From NCBI RefSeq assembly GCF_002117125.1, contig NZ_CP019344.1, positions 1,764,501-1,828,500 of the forward strand: 64,000 nt of DNA. The letters run 5' to 3'. The notes below the pieces were generated by a model. That model had not been told where the DNA came from. It saw only the letters and a program-made list of their open reading frames with translations, and did not search any database. Positions 51,812-60,154 of this stretch are shown piece by piece (the stretch's first letter is position 1; every line of letters starts with the position of its first letter). The position numbers and the translations under genes are program-made. The DNA comes from Nonlabens spongiae. GTDB taxonomy: Bacteria > Bacteroidota > Bacteroidia > Flavobacteriales > Flavobacteriaceae.

Positions 51812-52414
51812 TTAAATTAGGCTTAATCCTTTGTACGGTGGTCGATAACTGAGATTGTAGTAGCCGGTTGATCCGTTACCAGATATTTTAATGGTGAGTA
51901 ATTTTGAAGAACTTGAGTCATCTGGATCTTCTGCTATTGCGATGAACTGTAAACTTTGCTTACCATAAATCGACTCCATACCCGCAAGAAAGACATCTGA
52001 AAAATAATTATCAATCGTGGCTGATCCTTTGGGAATCTCACCTATGGGTTTCCTTGTTATTTTCACTGAATTGGAGTTCGTATCAAATTCAAAATTAGTA
52101 TAGTATCCATAAGACGGAGTGATGTTATTGAGGTGAAAATCATGATTCTGCCCATTCTCATCTAAACAGGTCAAAATATCCCCATGATCTATATCATCAT
52201 TTCTCTTATGATAATCATGAACCATAAGGCTAAGTTGCCATTGTTTCGTGTAGTCGATATAACCTTTTTCATGTGATAATTCAATGAAACTGATCTTATC
52301 ATCCAATTTAGGGATATTAGAAAAATTTACAAACTTAATTCCCCCAATCTCTTGGACGTGAATACCATTTCCGCTGTTGATTTGAATATTGTTTTTATAG
52401 ATCAATGTTTCCAT
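51812..52414 (-). CDS. Unknown protein leading the two-component operon
   Basis: A soluble, acidic 200-residue protein with no signal peptide and no family I recognise. It starts METLIYKNNIQINSGNGIHV and ends GYYNLSYRPPYKGLSLI. Several beta-type segments (SFIELSHEKGYIDYTKQWQL, YYTNFEFDTNSNSVKITRK) suggest a beta-rich fold. It ends one base before the membrane protein gene, and the AATAGG-type promoter lies just upstream, so it is the first gene of the signalling operon. Confidence 0.6.
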   Translation of the reverse strand: METLIYKNNIQINSGNGIHVQEIGGIKFVNFSNIPKLDDKISFIELSHEKGYIDYTKQWQLSLMVHDYHKRNDDIDHGDILTCLDENGQNHDFHLNNITPSYGYYTNFEFDTNSNSVKITRKPIGEIPKGSATIDNYFSDVFLAGMESIYGKQSLQFIAIAEDPDDSSSSKLLTIKISGNGSTGYYNLSYRPPYKGLSLI

Positions 52415-52439
52415 AAGTCTTTGATTTTAAAGTTCGACC

Positions 52440-52506
52440 TAAAACTACTCAATCTCCTTAACAGTTTGTTAGCGTTTTTCCTATTTGTTTGAGGTTTTCT
52501 CCTATT
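52440..52506 (-). promoter_or_regulatory. AATAGG-type promoter D (two-component operon)
   Basis: On the minus strand, reading down: AATAGG (52506-52501), a second AATAGG (52485-52480), CGCTAA (52474-52469), 21 bases, then TAGTTTTA (52447-52440). The two AATAGG are 21 bases apart. No -33 TTTG. Same layout as promoters A, B and C. The ATG follows at 52414. Confidence 0.6.
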
Positions 52507-52669
52507 GTGAAACAGGGCAAAGCCTGTTGTGTGCCATCAATACGAATGATAGTTTTGCTATCAGAAATAATGGGAACCGGCAGTTCTAGCCCTGTTCACA
52601 GATAGTCATCCAGACAATAAAAGTGAAAAGAAAGAGTGCTTTATTATTTATGTATGTGTGTAGTTTTTA

Positions 52670-52685
52670 CGCTTTCGCGAAAGCG
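52670..52685. repeat. 16-base palindrome copy 10 (intergenic)
   Basis: Perfect copy extended to TTA...TAA, in the 389-base gap between the two divergent genes. The gap holds promoter D, this copy and a possible hydrolase promoter; the rest shows nothing I can name. Confidence 0.95.
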
Positions 52686-52757
52686 TAATCTAAATTACTC
52701 GTAAGACAGACCATGACATCAAAGTCTGCCTCCAGCCACCTAAAACCATTGCAATCC

Positions 52758-52788
52758 TTGCGTTTCAACTAAATCAGTATTAAATTCG
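52758..52788 (+). promoter_or_regulatory. Possible promoter of the hydrolase gene
   Basis: TTG, 20 bases, then TAAATTCG (one mismatch to TAnnTTTG), 15 bases before the ATG at 52804. Confidence 0.35.
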
Positions 52789-52803
52789 AACTATCCCTGA
52801 CTA

Positions 52804-53571
52804 ATGATCAACAATAACCTTTTTCCCCACCGCATCGTTTGCATACACGGTAATTCCTCCTCATCAAGAGTCTTTGAGTGCCTCAAGGAGCTGGAAGGCG
52901 CTCACCTCTGCATCGAGGCTATAGATCTTAACGGTCATGGCAAGAACCAAAATTCCAAGACCGAGCAAGATTTTACAATTGCCACCTATAAAGCCCAGCT
53001 TATTAAGGCGATCAATGACGGCAACGGGCCAGTATTGTTGATAGGCAATTCATTGGGCGGCAACCTAGCCATAGAAATTGCAGAAAAAATTGACCATTTG
53101 AAGGGACTGGTGATCATGGGAACGCCGGTGCTCAAAAAACCTATCAACTTTGAAGAGTGCACACACCCATTACCAGAACTCGCGACCTACCTGACTGAGA
53201 AGTCCACGGATCATGACATTTATAACGCCATAGACTCTACCGTGGTGGACAAAACAGTTATCTCACACTTAAAGGAAGACTTTAAAATTACTGATGGCAG
53301 GATCAGATCGGTCATGGCAGCAGATCTGTCTAGCAGTAATGCGTTTGGGGATGAGTATTCTATTTTTACACAACTCGATGTCCCACGATATATCATAAAC
53401 GGCAATCAAGATGCTCTTCTAAGATTGGATTACCTAGGGACTTTGGTAAAAGAGAGCAGCGGCGATGTCACATTGATCAAGTTTGATAACTGCGGTCACT
53501 ATCCCAGCGTGGACCGTCCCGACCTCTTTATGGAAACCGTTCAAAAAATTGCCCATGCAGTATTTGAATAG
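52804..53571 (+). CDS. Alpha/beta hydrolase
   Basis: A 255-residue cytoplasmic hydrolase. Nucleophile elbow GNSLGGN with Ser83, Asp in INGNQDALLRLDYLG, and His in NCGHYPSVDRPD near the end; HGNSSSS is the oxyanion strand. It overlaps the LuxR-type regulator by 17 bases. Given that pairing it may make, break or modify a signal, as in other LuxR neighbours, but no substrate can be named. Confidence 0.85.
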   Translation: MINNNLFPHRIVCIHGNSSSSRVFECLKELEGAHLCIEAIDLNGHGKNQNSKTEQDFTIATYKAQLIKAINDGNGPVLLIGNSLGGNLAIEIAEKIDHLKGLVIMGTPVLKKPINFEECTHPLPELATYLTEKSTDHDIYNAIDSTVVDKTVISHLKEDFKITDGRIRSVMAADLSSSNAFGDEYSIFTQLDVPRYIINGNQDALLRLDYLGTLVKESSGDVTLIKFDNCGHYPSVDRPDLFMETVQKIAHAVFE

Positions 53572-54268
53572 GGAAAAACATACAGAAAAAGAGTTTTTAC
53601 AGAAGGGAAAGCACTTTGCTTTCAAGCTCAGGAAGCTTTATCTCAAAGACCCAGAAAAATTCTACGATCTGCAGGACTACTATCCGTTCCCGGTCTACAT
53701 CAACCACCGCAAGACTATTGAATACCATTTTATCAACGAGAAGTTTCTGGGCATGGGACGCGAGGTCGAGCCTATCGTGAGAAACGGTAAGGACTACTTA
53801 CTGCGCGTCTCTAACGTTCCACTCTTCAACCGTGCGATGGAGAAGGCCAGGACTTTGGATAAGAACAACGACCATCAGGCCGTGTGCAACTACCTGCAGG
53901 CGATCAGATTGAATAACGAGAAGGAGGAGCCCTTTGTCACGAGCAAGATTCTAATCGACGATGCACTAACCATGAATGTCCCCTTGCTATTTACTGGCGA
54001 AGACAGCTTCTCTCAGGCCTTTAAGGAGATACTCCCCAGCAATAAGCAGGAACTCCAGCAATTCTTAAGGTTCCAGACCCTGACCAAAAGAGAAAAACAG
54101 ATCACGAGACTCATAGGTCAAGGCCACTCTTCAAAACAGATCGCAGAGATGCTCTTCATCTCACCGCATTCCGTAAAGACCCACCGCAAGAACATCTACC
54201 AGAAACTGGACGTGCACAATGTTTCCACGTTGTTGAAACTGAATCTCGTGAACGACCTCGCTGGCTAG
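53555..54268 (+). CDS. LuxR-type transcription regulator
   Basis: A 237-residue DNA-binding protein. The C terminus is a typical LuxR HTH: LTKREKQITRLIGQGHSSKQ, IAEMLFISPHSVKTHRKNI, YQKLDVHN. The N-terminal region (KFYDLQDYYPFPVYINHRKT) has no receiver Asp and looks PAS-like, so a bound ligand is likely. The ATG at 53555 is preferred; the longer frame to 53483 lies wholly inside the hydrolase gene. Sampled lines of this gene run 42-53% G+C against 37% in a sampled upstream line, perhaps a sign of different origin. It is a second candidate for the AATAGG promoters. Confidence 0.85.
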   Translation: MQYLNREKHTEKEFLQKGKHFAFKLRKLYLKDPEKFYDLQDYYPFPVYINHRKTIEYHFINEKFLGMGREVEPIVRNGKDYLLRVSNVPLFNRAMEKARTLDKNNDHQAVCNYLQAIRLNNEKEEPFVTSKILIDDALTMNVPLLFTGEDSFSQAFKEILPSNKQELQQFLRFQTLTKREKQITRLIGQGHSSKQIAEMLFISPHSVKTHRKNIYQKLDVHNVSTLLKLNLVNDLAG

Positions 54269-54320
54269 AAACGCATTCTCCCGCCTCTCTTCCCGACCAC
54301 AATATACCCCAAAAGAGGTA

Positions 54321-54351
54321 TTTGCATCCCCTTAAGACGGTTCTAGTTTTG
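54321..54351 (+). promoter_or_regulatory. Canonical promoter upstream of the surface-protein operon
   Basis: TTTG, exactly 19 bases, then TAGTTTTG. A full consensus match. It lies 198 bases before the ATG at 54550 and upstream of promoter A, giving the operon a second start. Confidence 0.6.
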
Positions 54352-54400
54352 GATTGAGTTGAGTGGTATGAACTTATTCCATGAATGTATATGTGGTTTC

Positions 54401-54416
54401 TCGCTTTTGCGAAAGA
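54401..54416. repeat. Decayed copy of the 16-base palindrome
   Basis: TCGCTTTTGCGAAAGAG keeps most of the sequence but has two or three changes from the perfect form. It lies about 45 bases upstream of promoter A, as intact copies do for B and C. Confidence 0.55.
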
Positions 54417-54460
54417 GGGATACAGAACTTGAACATGCTTTTTTATTGCCACTATCAAGA

Positions 54461-54528
54461 AATAGGGTTTTTCCTATCTAGGAATAGGGGAAAGCCTTAA
54501 AGGATTGTTAAGTAAACAGATAGGTTTG
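54461..54528 (+). promoter_or_regulatory. AATAGG-type promoter A (surface operon)
   Basis: AATAGG at 54461, AATAGG at 54483 (22 bases apart), CCTTAA at 54495, 20 bases, then TAGGTTTG at 54521 (full -7 consensus). The ATG is at 54550. The first repeat is part of ATAGG-N6-CCTAT, an inverted repeat. Confidence 0.7.
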
Positions 54529-54549
54529 GTGAATCAAATACTTCAAGAC

Positions 54550-55998
54550 ATGAGAAATTTATACTTTATCTGTCTATTTAACTTCATCGGTGGTGTATTA
54601 GGAGCGCAAGAGCAGACAGACACCATCACTATTGATCAAAATATTGATGAGGTAAGCTACAAAGCTTTTGACAAGATCATTCAGCGAGACCTTAACTTTC
54701 TGCTCTTTGAAAATATCGCACCCCAGCAGGGCATTAGTTTTACAGCAAATGATAAGGGCAGCCAGCTTAATCTAAGTGGAATTTTATATTCTGGCTACAA
54801 AGGTATCTACACCATAAATGCTGAACTCTCCTCTACTAAAGGGGTGTATTTATTTGATGAGGATGGCGGCGAGAAAGGAACGGTTACATTCAATTATTTT
54901 AAGGCGTATCACCGAAAATATTTTAGAAAGTCCATCGAGGATCAAGACAAGATGCGAGGAGCCCATTTTGCCTTGGAGAAGATATTTCATGCATACGCAA
55001 AACTTGACACCTTAAAAACAATCCTTGACAAAGGAACAAATGAACCTGAAATAGAGTCCAATTACCTAAAAGCAAAGACAAAGCTACAGTCGCTTTCCAG
55101 AACCCATCTCAATTCCCAAGATGTACATGCCTTTGGTCAATTAGACAATTTCAGCTACAAGATGGTTAAATCAAAAGCTGGTGATAAAACTGTAAAAATT
55201 ACCTATGACTGGAAACCCGCACGGATGAACGTAAAGAAAAAATACGATCTAAAGTCATTGGAACGGTTTTGCGAGCATATAGAATACATTCATAAAAAAC
55301 TGGAAGAAGAATTAATCGAATACGAAATTCAAACGGCAAAAAAGAACTGGGAAACAAAGCATACGGTCTTTTTCAGCCTGCACCCTTATTATACAAGAGA
55401 ATCACTAGACCTCTATGAAATTCAAGATGATTTCTCAAATTCGTTCCAAGAGATCAGCGGCGACCTTTATGGTATCAAGATTAATTTCCTGAACTATTCC
55501 TACGAGCGATTGGCAAAAATGAAATGGTGGAGGCCCCACCAGTTCTTCCTGCAAGTAGGTGGCAATTTAGGGCGCATCTCAAACCGTTCCAACTTTAGGG
55601 AACAACAACTTGCGTTTATTGATACGCTGGAAACCAGTAACGGAACAGTTCAAAACATAACCTCTAGAACCGGCTTTACCAGTCCCAGTGGGAGGTATCA
55701 ATACGGGATTGGCTTTGGACTTCATACCGCTGTCTACGTGTTTCCTTGGAAATACCCATTTGGGCTCTTTGGGCAGATCAGCTATTCAGACCTGAACTTC
55801 TCGTCTGGTTCAGGAGTATCTGACAGCAGGACGATACCATTAAGAGCAGGTTTCCTTCTCAACCTTAAGAATAAGAAAAAAGACGTGGACAGAATTACCA
55901 TCCAGGCCTTTGCAGATCGTTCTAACCTACGTCTCGACCCTAGTGCAAGTGATGATTGGCGCTTTGGTATAGGTGTGGGACTACCTATAAAATTTTAA
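54550..55998 (+). CDS. Outer membrane protein of unknown function
   Basis: I see no named family. From ATG 54550 the 482-residue chain has a signal peptide (NLYFICLFNFIGGVLGAQ), a coiled, lysine-rich middle (about 110-290) and a C-terminal beta-barrel-like half that ends in Phe (GIGVGLPIKF), as outer membrane barrels do. I prefer 54550 over TTG 54505, which would place 15 extra residues before the signal peptide and lie within the promoter. First gene of a three-gene operon. Confidence 0.65.
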   Translation: MRNLYFICLFNFIGGVLGAQEQTDTITIDQNIDEVSYKAFDKIIQRDLNFLLFENIAPQQGISFTANDKGSQLNLSGILYSGYKGIYTINAELSSTKGVYLFDEDGGEKGTVTFNYFKAYHRKYFRKSIEDQDKMRGAHFALEKIFHAYAKLDTLKTILDKGTNEPEIESNYLKAKTKLQSLSRTHLNSQDVHAFGQLDNFSYKMVKSKAGDKTVKITYDWKPARMNVKKKYDLKSLERFCEHIEYIHKKLEEELIEYEIQTAKKNWETKHTVFFSLHPYYTRESLDLYEIQDDFSNSFQEISGDLYGIKINFLNYSYERLAKMKWWRPHQFFLQVGGNLGRISNRSNFREQQLAFIDTLETSNGTVQNITSRTGFTSPSGRYQYGIGFGLHTAVYVFPWKYPFGLFGQISYSDLNFSSGSGVSDSRTIPLRAGFLLNLKNKKKDVDRITIQAFADRSNLRLDPSASDDWRFGIGVGLPIKF

Positions 55999-56028
55999 AC
56001 AATAATTATTAATCATAATCCCTTACCC

Positions 56029-57105
56029 ATGAAAAACTTACTTACGACCCTCACAACAGCATTAATGCTGTTCAACGCCATTACCTTGCAAGCCCAAACC
56101 ACCATAACAGTAGACAATACGCCCGGCAGCGGCGCTCAATTTTCTGATATTCAGAGTGCCGTCGATGCGGCAAGCAATGGTGATACTATCTATGTACAAC
56201 AATCACAGTCTAATTATGGGGTCGTGGTAGTGGACAAGCCGGTCACTATCATTGGTAGGAGCGCTCTCGATGCTAATTTTATTACAAGGATTCAAGAAAT
56301 AAGACTCACCATCGGATCCGACGGTACAATTATCCGAGGTGTAAGCGTAATAAACGGTATCTCAACTGTAGGTGAGGGGGGCGCAAACCCAACGACTGGA
56401 GTCATTTCAAACATCACAATAACGGAATGTACAACATCTATAAACTTAGGTTCTGATGGTTCATCCGATAGCTATGATGTTCAAAATATCACTCTGAGCG
56501 GTATTAATCATCGCGGTATTGATCTAGACTCGACAGTAAGCAATGTTCTTATCGATAATTCTTCAATTACCGCCTTGTCCGCTTCAAACCCCAGCGCATT
56601 GCTAGTTTCAAATTGCATTTTTGAAATGAGGAGTACATCCCAGCCTCAAATCATTAACTCCAATGTAAATGGTACTATAACTATTACCAACACGATTTTT
56701 GAAGGTCCTGTAAGCACGCTCAGAATAAGCGGCAACTACAGTTTGAGCTTCTGTCTGCTTGTCAATGTAAACGATCCTACTAATCCGGTTACTGTTGAAC
56801 CGAACACTTCGGCCACAAACAATGTCAACAATTGTATTTTTGGTCAGGATCCTCTATTTGTTCTCAATGGGCCTATTCCAGGCGGGCAGGGAATATTTAC
56901 CACAATCCCAGATTTTAACCTTCAAACTGGATCACCAGCAATAGGCGCGGGTTTTCAGGGCGAAAATATTGGATATGAAAGTACATTCAATTTTAAGCGT
57001 CTGGGAAAACCTAGAAATTTTCCAGAAGTAAAGATTACAAACTTTACCAATATAAGCCAACCAAACGGCACGCTGACTTTTGAGATCCAGGCGACTTCCC
57101 ACTAA
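56029..57105 (+). CDS. Secreted beta-helix (pectate-lyase-like) protein
   Basis: A 358-residue secreted protein with a signal peptide (LTTALMLFNAITLQAQ) and a start typical of pectin-lyase-fold proteins: TITVDNTPGSGAQFSDIQSA then VDAASNGDTIYVQQS. Strand repeats follow (ISNITITECTT, NITLSGINHRGIDLDST, GTITITNTIFEGPV). No catalytic residues of polysaccharide lyases are visible, so it may only bind. It lacks a clear T9SS sorting domain. 30 bases after the upstream gene. Confidence 0.7.
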   Translation: MKNLLTTLTTALMLFNAITLQAQTTITVDNTPGSGAQFSDIQSAVDAASNGDTIYVQQSQSNYGVVVVDKPVTIIGRSALDANFITRIQEIRLTIGSDGTIIRGVSVINGISTVGEGGANPTTGVISNITITECTTSINLGSDGSSDSYDVQNITLSGINHRGIDLDSTVSNVLIDNSSITALSASNPSALLVSNCIFEMRSTSQPQIINSNVNGTITITNTIFEGPVSTLRISGNYSLSFCLLVNVNDPTNPVTVEPNTSATNNVNNCIFGQDPLFVLNGPIPGGQGIFTTIPDFNLQTGSPAIGAGFQGENIGYESTFNFKRLGKPRNFPEVKITNFTNISQPNGTLTFEIQATSH

Positions 57106-57137
57106 AATTTAGAATCATGAATTCAGAATTTAGAATT

Positions 57138-58643
57138 ATGGGATCAAATCATCTTTCAATAGGCAAACTGTTTTTGACATTTTTATTTGTTCTGCTGTGT
57201 TCCGCTTTCGCGAAAGCGCAAGACATCACGACCGCAGAATACTTTATAGACAATGACCCGGGAGTGGGACAGGCTACCATACTCAGCCTCAATAATACGG
57301 GAACAAATCTTACAGATCAATTTACGATCAACACGGGCAATCTCACCATAGGCTTTCACAGACTATACACAAGGGTGCAAAATGCAAACAACACTTGGGG
57401 TCACTACGATGGTTTTCTTTTCTATGTGGCTGACACCACTCCCGTAAGCAATCCTGCCCTACCTGATCTTGCCGCAGCAGAATATTTTATCGATACGGAT
57501 CCTGGCGTGGGGCAGGCAACGGCGATTCCCCTCAATTCAAATGGCTCCGCTATCACCGATACATTCATGGTCAATGTAGGCGCGATCACACCGGGTTTTC
57601 ACCGTCTCTATGTGCGAGTGCAGGATGCCAATGGCGTCTGGTCGCAATACGATCAGTTTTTGTTTTACGTTACCGATCCCAACGACAATCCGCCCGGGCC
57701 GCTGCCCACTATTGTCGCGGCAGAATATTTTTTGGGAACTGATCCAGGACTGGGCAATGCAACAGCGGTTACACTTACACCTACGGGAACTCCTGACCAT
57801 TTCATGTTTGACATTGATTTTTCAGGCTTGCCAAGTTGTTCAACGACTCCTTTTCACTTGAGGGTGCAAAATAGTGATGGTGTCTGGTCCCTTTACGACT
57901 ACGATCCCGCGCTGCAATTGCCCGACACCGAAGCTTCTGTTGCAGATAACGCAAGCCTCACCACGATAAACGAACAATGTGAGGTCACCAGCCTTACCGC
58001 GCCTACGGCTACAGACTCTTGCACGGGCATGCAGGTAACTGGTACGAGCAACGTGAGCTTTCCTATTACTGCTAGCACTACGGTTTCTTGGACTTATGAC
58101 GACGGGAATGGCAACATCACAACACAAGACCAGCAGATCATCGTTCAGGATACAGATGTTCCCGATGCTGTCGCACAACCTATTACGGTAGACCTCAACG
58201 GAGCGGTAAGTATTTCCATTCTCCCAACTGATATAGACGATGGATCGACAGATAATTGCTCCACGCCAGTATTGACCCTGTCACAGAACACTTTTACGGC
58301 AGTAGGAACGTATCAAATTACCCTAACGGCTACAGATTCCGCTGGAAATTTTGATGAGGATACAGTGACGGTAACCGTCGTTGATTCTACGTTGGGTATT
58401 CATGATCAGGACATCTCCGCATCGTTTGAGGTCTACCCCAATCCTACGTCGGGCGATTTGCATGTAGAGTCCAGCCAGCAGTTGGAGCGCATTGAACTGT
58501 ACTCTATTACCGGAAAACTCCTTATGTCAATAAATGAATCGGTCGATGTTATCGATCTGTCAAAATATCAATCCGGCTTCTACCTAATCAAATTTATGGA
58601 CGTGTACGGCAATACCGCTGTAAAACGCGTTATCAAAAATTAG
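57138..58643 (+). CDS. T9SS-sorted surface protein with three repeats
   Basis: A 501-residue protein (from ATG 57138; ATG 57117 also possible) exported by Sec and then the type IX system. A signal peptide ends at AFAKAQ, where the palindrome supplies the cleavage region. Three units of about 75-80 residues follow, each beginning AEYFI/L-D-DPG (AEYFIDNDPGVGQAT, AEYFIDTDPGVGQATAIPLN, AEYFLGTDPGLGNAT) with FHRLYTRVQN-like ends; then HYR-like repeats (QIIVQDTDVPDAV), and a T9SS type A C-terminal domain (FEVYPNPTSGDL, IELYSITGKLL, YLIKFMDVYGNTAVKRVI). Confidence 0.85.
   Translation: MGSNHLSIGKLFLTFLFVLLCSAFAKAQDITTAEYFIDNDPGVGQATILSLNNTGTNLTDQFTINTGNLTIGFHRLYTRVQNANNTWGHYDGFLFYVADTTPVSNPALPDLAAAEYFIDTDPGVGQATAIPLNSNGSAITDTFMVNVGAITPGFHRLYVRVQDANGVWSQYDQFLFYVTDPNDNPPGPLPTIVAAEYFLGTDPGLGNATAVTLTPTGTPDHFMFDIDFSGLPSCSTTPFHLRVQNSDGVWSLYDYDPALQLPDTEASVADNASLTTINEQCEVTSLTAPTATDSCTGMQVTGTSNVSFPITASTTVSWTYDDGNGNITTQDQQIIVQDTDVPDAVAQPITVDLNGAVSISILPTDIDDGSTDNCSTPVLTLSQNTFTAVGTYQITLTATDSAGNFDEDTVTVTVVDSTLGIHDQDISASFEVYPNPTSGDLHVESSQQLERIELYSITGKLLMSINESVDVIDLSKYQSGFYLIKFMDVYGNTAVKRVIKN
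57203..57218. repeat. 16-base palindrome copy 11 (in T9SS protein gene)
   Basis: Perfect copy read as AFAKA, forming the end of the signal peptide. Confidence 0.95.
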
Positions 58644-58650
58644 CCACCAG

Positions 58651-58703
58651 CCATTTTTATGGCACAGCGCCTCGGGAATTAGGGGAACCGAGGCGCTTTG
58701 ACT
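58651..58703 (+). terminator. Two-hairpin terminator 1
   Basis: CCAT-tttt-ATGG, then CACA, then stem GCGCCTCGG / CCGAGGCGC with a 12-base loop GAATTAGGGGAA, then TTTGACTTTT. It starts eight bases past the T9SS gene stop. Copies 2 and 3 lie at 60055 and 60267. Confidence 0.8.
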
Positions 58704-58728
58704 TTTAGTTGGATTCTTTTGGTTTTTA

Positions 58729-58744
58729 CGCTTTCGCGAAAGCG
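58729..58744. repeat. 16-base palindrome copy 12 (intergenic)
   Basis: Perfect copy with TTA/TAA flanks, 25 bases upstream of promoter B. Confidence 0.95.
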
Positions 58745-58768
58745 TAAATAATTGAAGCCTTTTTAATT

Positions 58769-58836
58769 AATAGGGTTTTTCCTAACGAGGAATAGGGGAA
58801 AGCCTTAAGCAAGCACCAGCCATGTAATTACATTTT
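58769..58836 (+). promoter_or_regulatory. AATAGG-type promoter B
   Basis: AATAGG at 58769 and 58791, CCTTAA at 58803, 20 bases, TACATTTT at 58829 (one base from the -7 consensus). The ATG at 58859 follows 23 bases on. The first 40 bases nearly match promoter A. Confidence 0.65.
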
Positions 58837-58858
58837 AAAAAATGTAAAAGTTTGGATT

Positions 58859-60046
58859 ATGAATTTAAAACTACCTAGTATCGTTATCATTTATTTTATT
58901 TTGATGATCACGCAATCGCACGCACAAAACAACCTTGAATCTATAGTGGAACAGTTCTGGAACGGAGCTTCTTATGAAGACTCTAACGGCCGTGATCTAT
59001 TCTATGACTCAAATGGAAATTTAATTACTGATATATATTATTTCCGAAACGGTTTAACTTGGGAACCTTCTGAAAAAACCGATTATATATACGGATCAAA
59101 TGGAATGGTCTCGCAAGAGATATTTAGTATCTATCAAGGATCTGGCATGCCCACTCCATACTCCCGCACCAGCTACACCTATTCTTCAAACAATGTTACT
59201 TTTATACTGGACGAAGAGTTTGAAAATGGTCAATGGGTAAATCAATTAAGGGGTCAGCTCTCGTATAACTCAAATGGTATAAGCCAGTTTCTAATTGAAG
59301 AATGGACTGGATCGTCTTGGTTTCTGACAGAAACCATTGACTTTATATATTCAAACAATCGACTTACCGAAGTGAACTTCGAATACTGGGATGGTTCACA
59401 ATACATTAATGATGGTCGAGACCTCTACACCTATAATTCAAACGGTCAGGTGGCCACCTATACTATTGAATCTTGGGATGGTTCCAACTATGTAGATCCT
59501 GAAACTTTAGAATATACTTACGATGTTGCAGGCAATCTTACCCAGCTAAGAGAATCATATGATAATGGAAATGGCAATTTATTTGTCAATCTTTCAGACT
59601 ATAATTATGATACTAATAATCTTATGGCATCGTACAATAATCCCTTCAACGACCGAACCGGTATAGATTATCTCTTTGATGTTCAACCTAATTATGTGAA
59701 TCAAATTTCTGAAATTCTCACGACTCAAGACAGTAACAACAGTGGGAACTTTACGCCAAGTAATCGTAAGTCGTATAATTATGATACCCAGCTGTTGAGT
59801 GCTCAGGAAATTGTTACTGAAAATGAAATAATCGTTTTCCCAAATCCTACCTCCAGTATACTTTATATCGACTCGCAGCAAGACTTAAAACAGATAGATG
59901 TATTCTCAATTACTGGCAAACTTGTTTTGACGTTAACTAAGAATCTTCATGAAGTCAATTTGTCAAATTTAACTTCGGGAGTTTATTTAATCAAACTGCA
60001 GGATGTAAATGGAAATTCATTTGTCAAACGGATCGTAAAGTCTTAG
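58859..60046 (+). CDS. T9SS-sorted protein with YxSNG repeats
   Basis: A 395-residue secreted protein with a signal peptide (IVIIYFILMITQSHAQ). Residues 40-260 contain about five loose units of roughly 45 residues of the type YxYNSNGQVATYTIESWDGSN, rich in Tyr, Asn, Ser and Trp, somewhat like YD or RHS-type repeats but without RHS core sequence. The C terminus is a T9SS type A domain (VFPNPTSSILYID, IDVFSITGKLVLTLTK, YLIKLQDVNGNSFVKRIV). Its sorting domain resembles that of the preceding T9SS gene, so the two are partly duplicated. Function unknown; surface adhesion is possible. Confidence 0.8.
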   Translation: MNLKLPSIVIIYFILMITQSHAQNNLESIVEQFWNGASYEDSNGRDLFYDSNGNLITDIYYFRNGLTWEPSEKTDYIYGSNGMVSQEIFSIYQGSGMPTPYSRTSYTYSSNNVTFILDEEFENGQWVNQLRGQLSYNSNGISQFLIEEWTGSSWFLTETIDFIYSNNRLTEVNFEYWDGSQYINDGRDLYTYNSNGQVATYTIESWDGSNYVDPETLEYTYDVAGNLTQLRESYDNGNGNLFVNLSDYNYDTNNLMASYNNPFNDRTGIDYLFDVQPNYVNQISEILTTQDSNNSGNFTPSNRKSYNYDTQLLSAQEIVTENEIIVFPNPTSSILYIDSQQDLKQIDVFSITGKLVLTLTKNLHEVNLSNLTSGVYLIKLQDVNGNSFVKRIVKS

Positions 60047-60054
60047 CCAACCAA

Positions 60055-60107
60055 CCATCTTAATGGCACAGCGCCTCGGGAATTAGGGGAATCGAGGCGC
60101 TTTTTTT
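60055..60107 (+). terminator. Two-hairpin terminator 2
   Basis: CCAT-ctta-ATGG, CACA, stem GCGCCTCGG / TCGAGGCGC (G-U at the closing pair), the same 12-base loop, seven T. It begins nine bases after the T9SS gene stop. Confidence 0.85.
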
Positions 60108-60114
60108 ATTTATT

Positions 60115-60130
60115 CGCTTTCGCGAAAGCG
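60115..60130. repeat. 16-base palindrome copy 13 (intergenic)
   Basis: Perfect copy between terminator 2 and promoter C. Confidence 0.95.
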
Positions 60131-60154
60131 TCATTAAAAAAAGTAATAATCAGA

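Noticed and set aside
54304..54335. A fifth AATAGG promoter at the ATACC/GGTAT repeat
   Set aside because: It lacks the AATAGG pair and its spacing differs; the canonical promoter there explains the sequence better.
58651..60130. Integron-like cassette array with attC sites
   Set aside because: No integrase gene is in the window and the repeats contain promoters and terminators, not recombination core sites.
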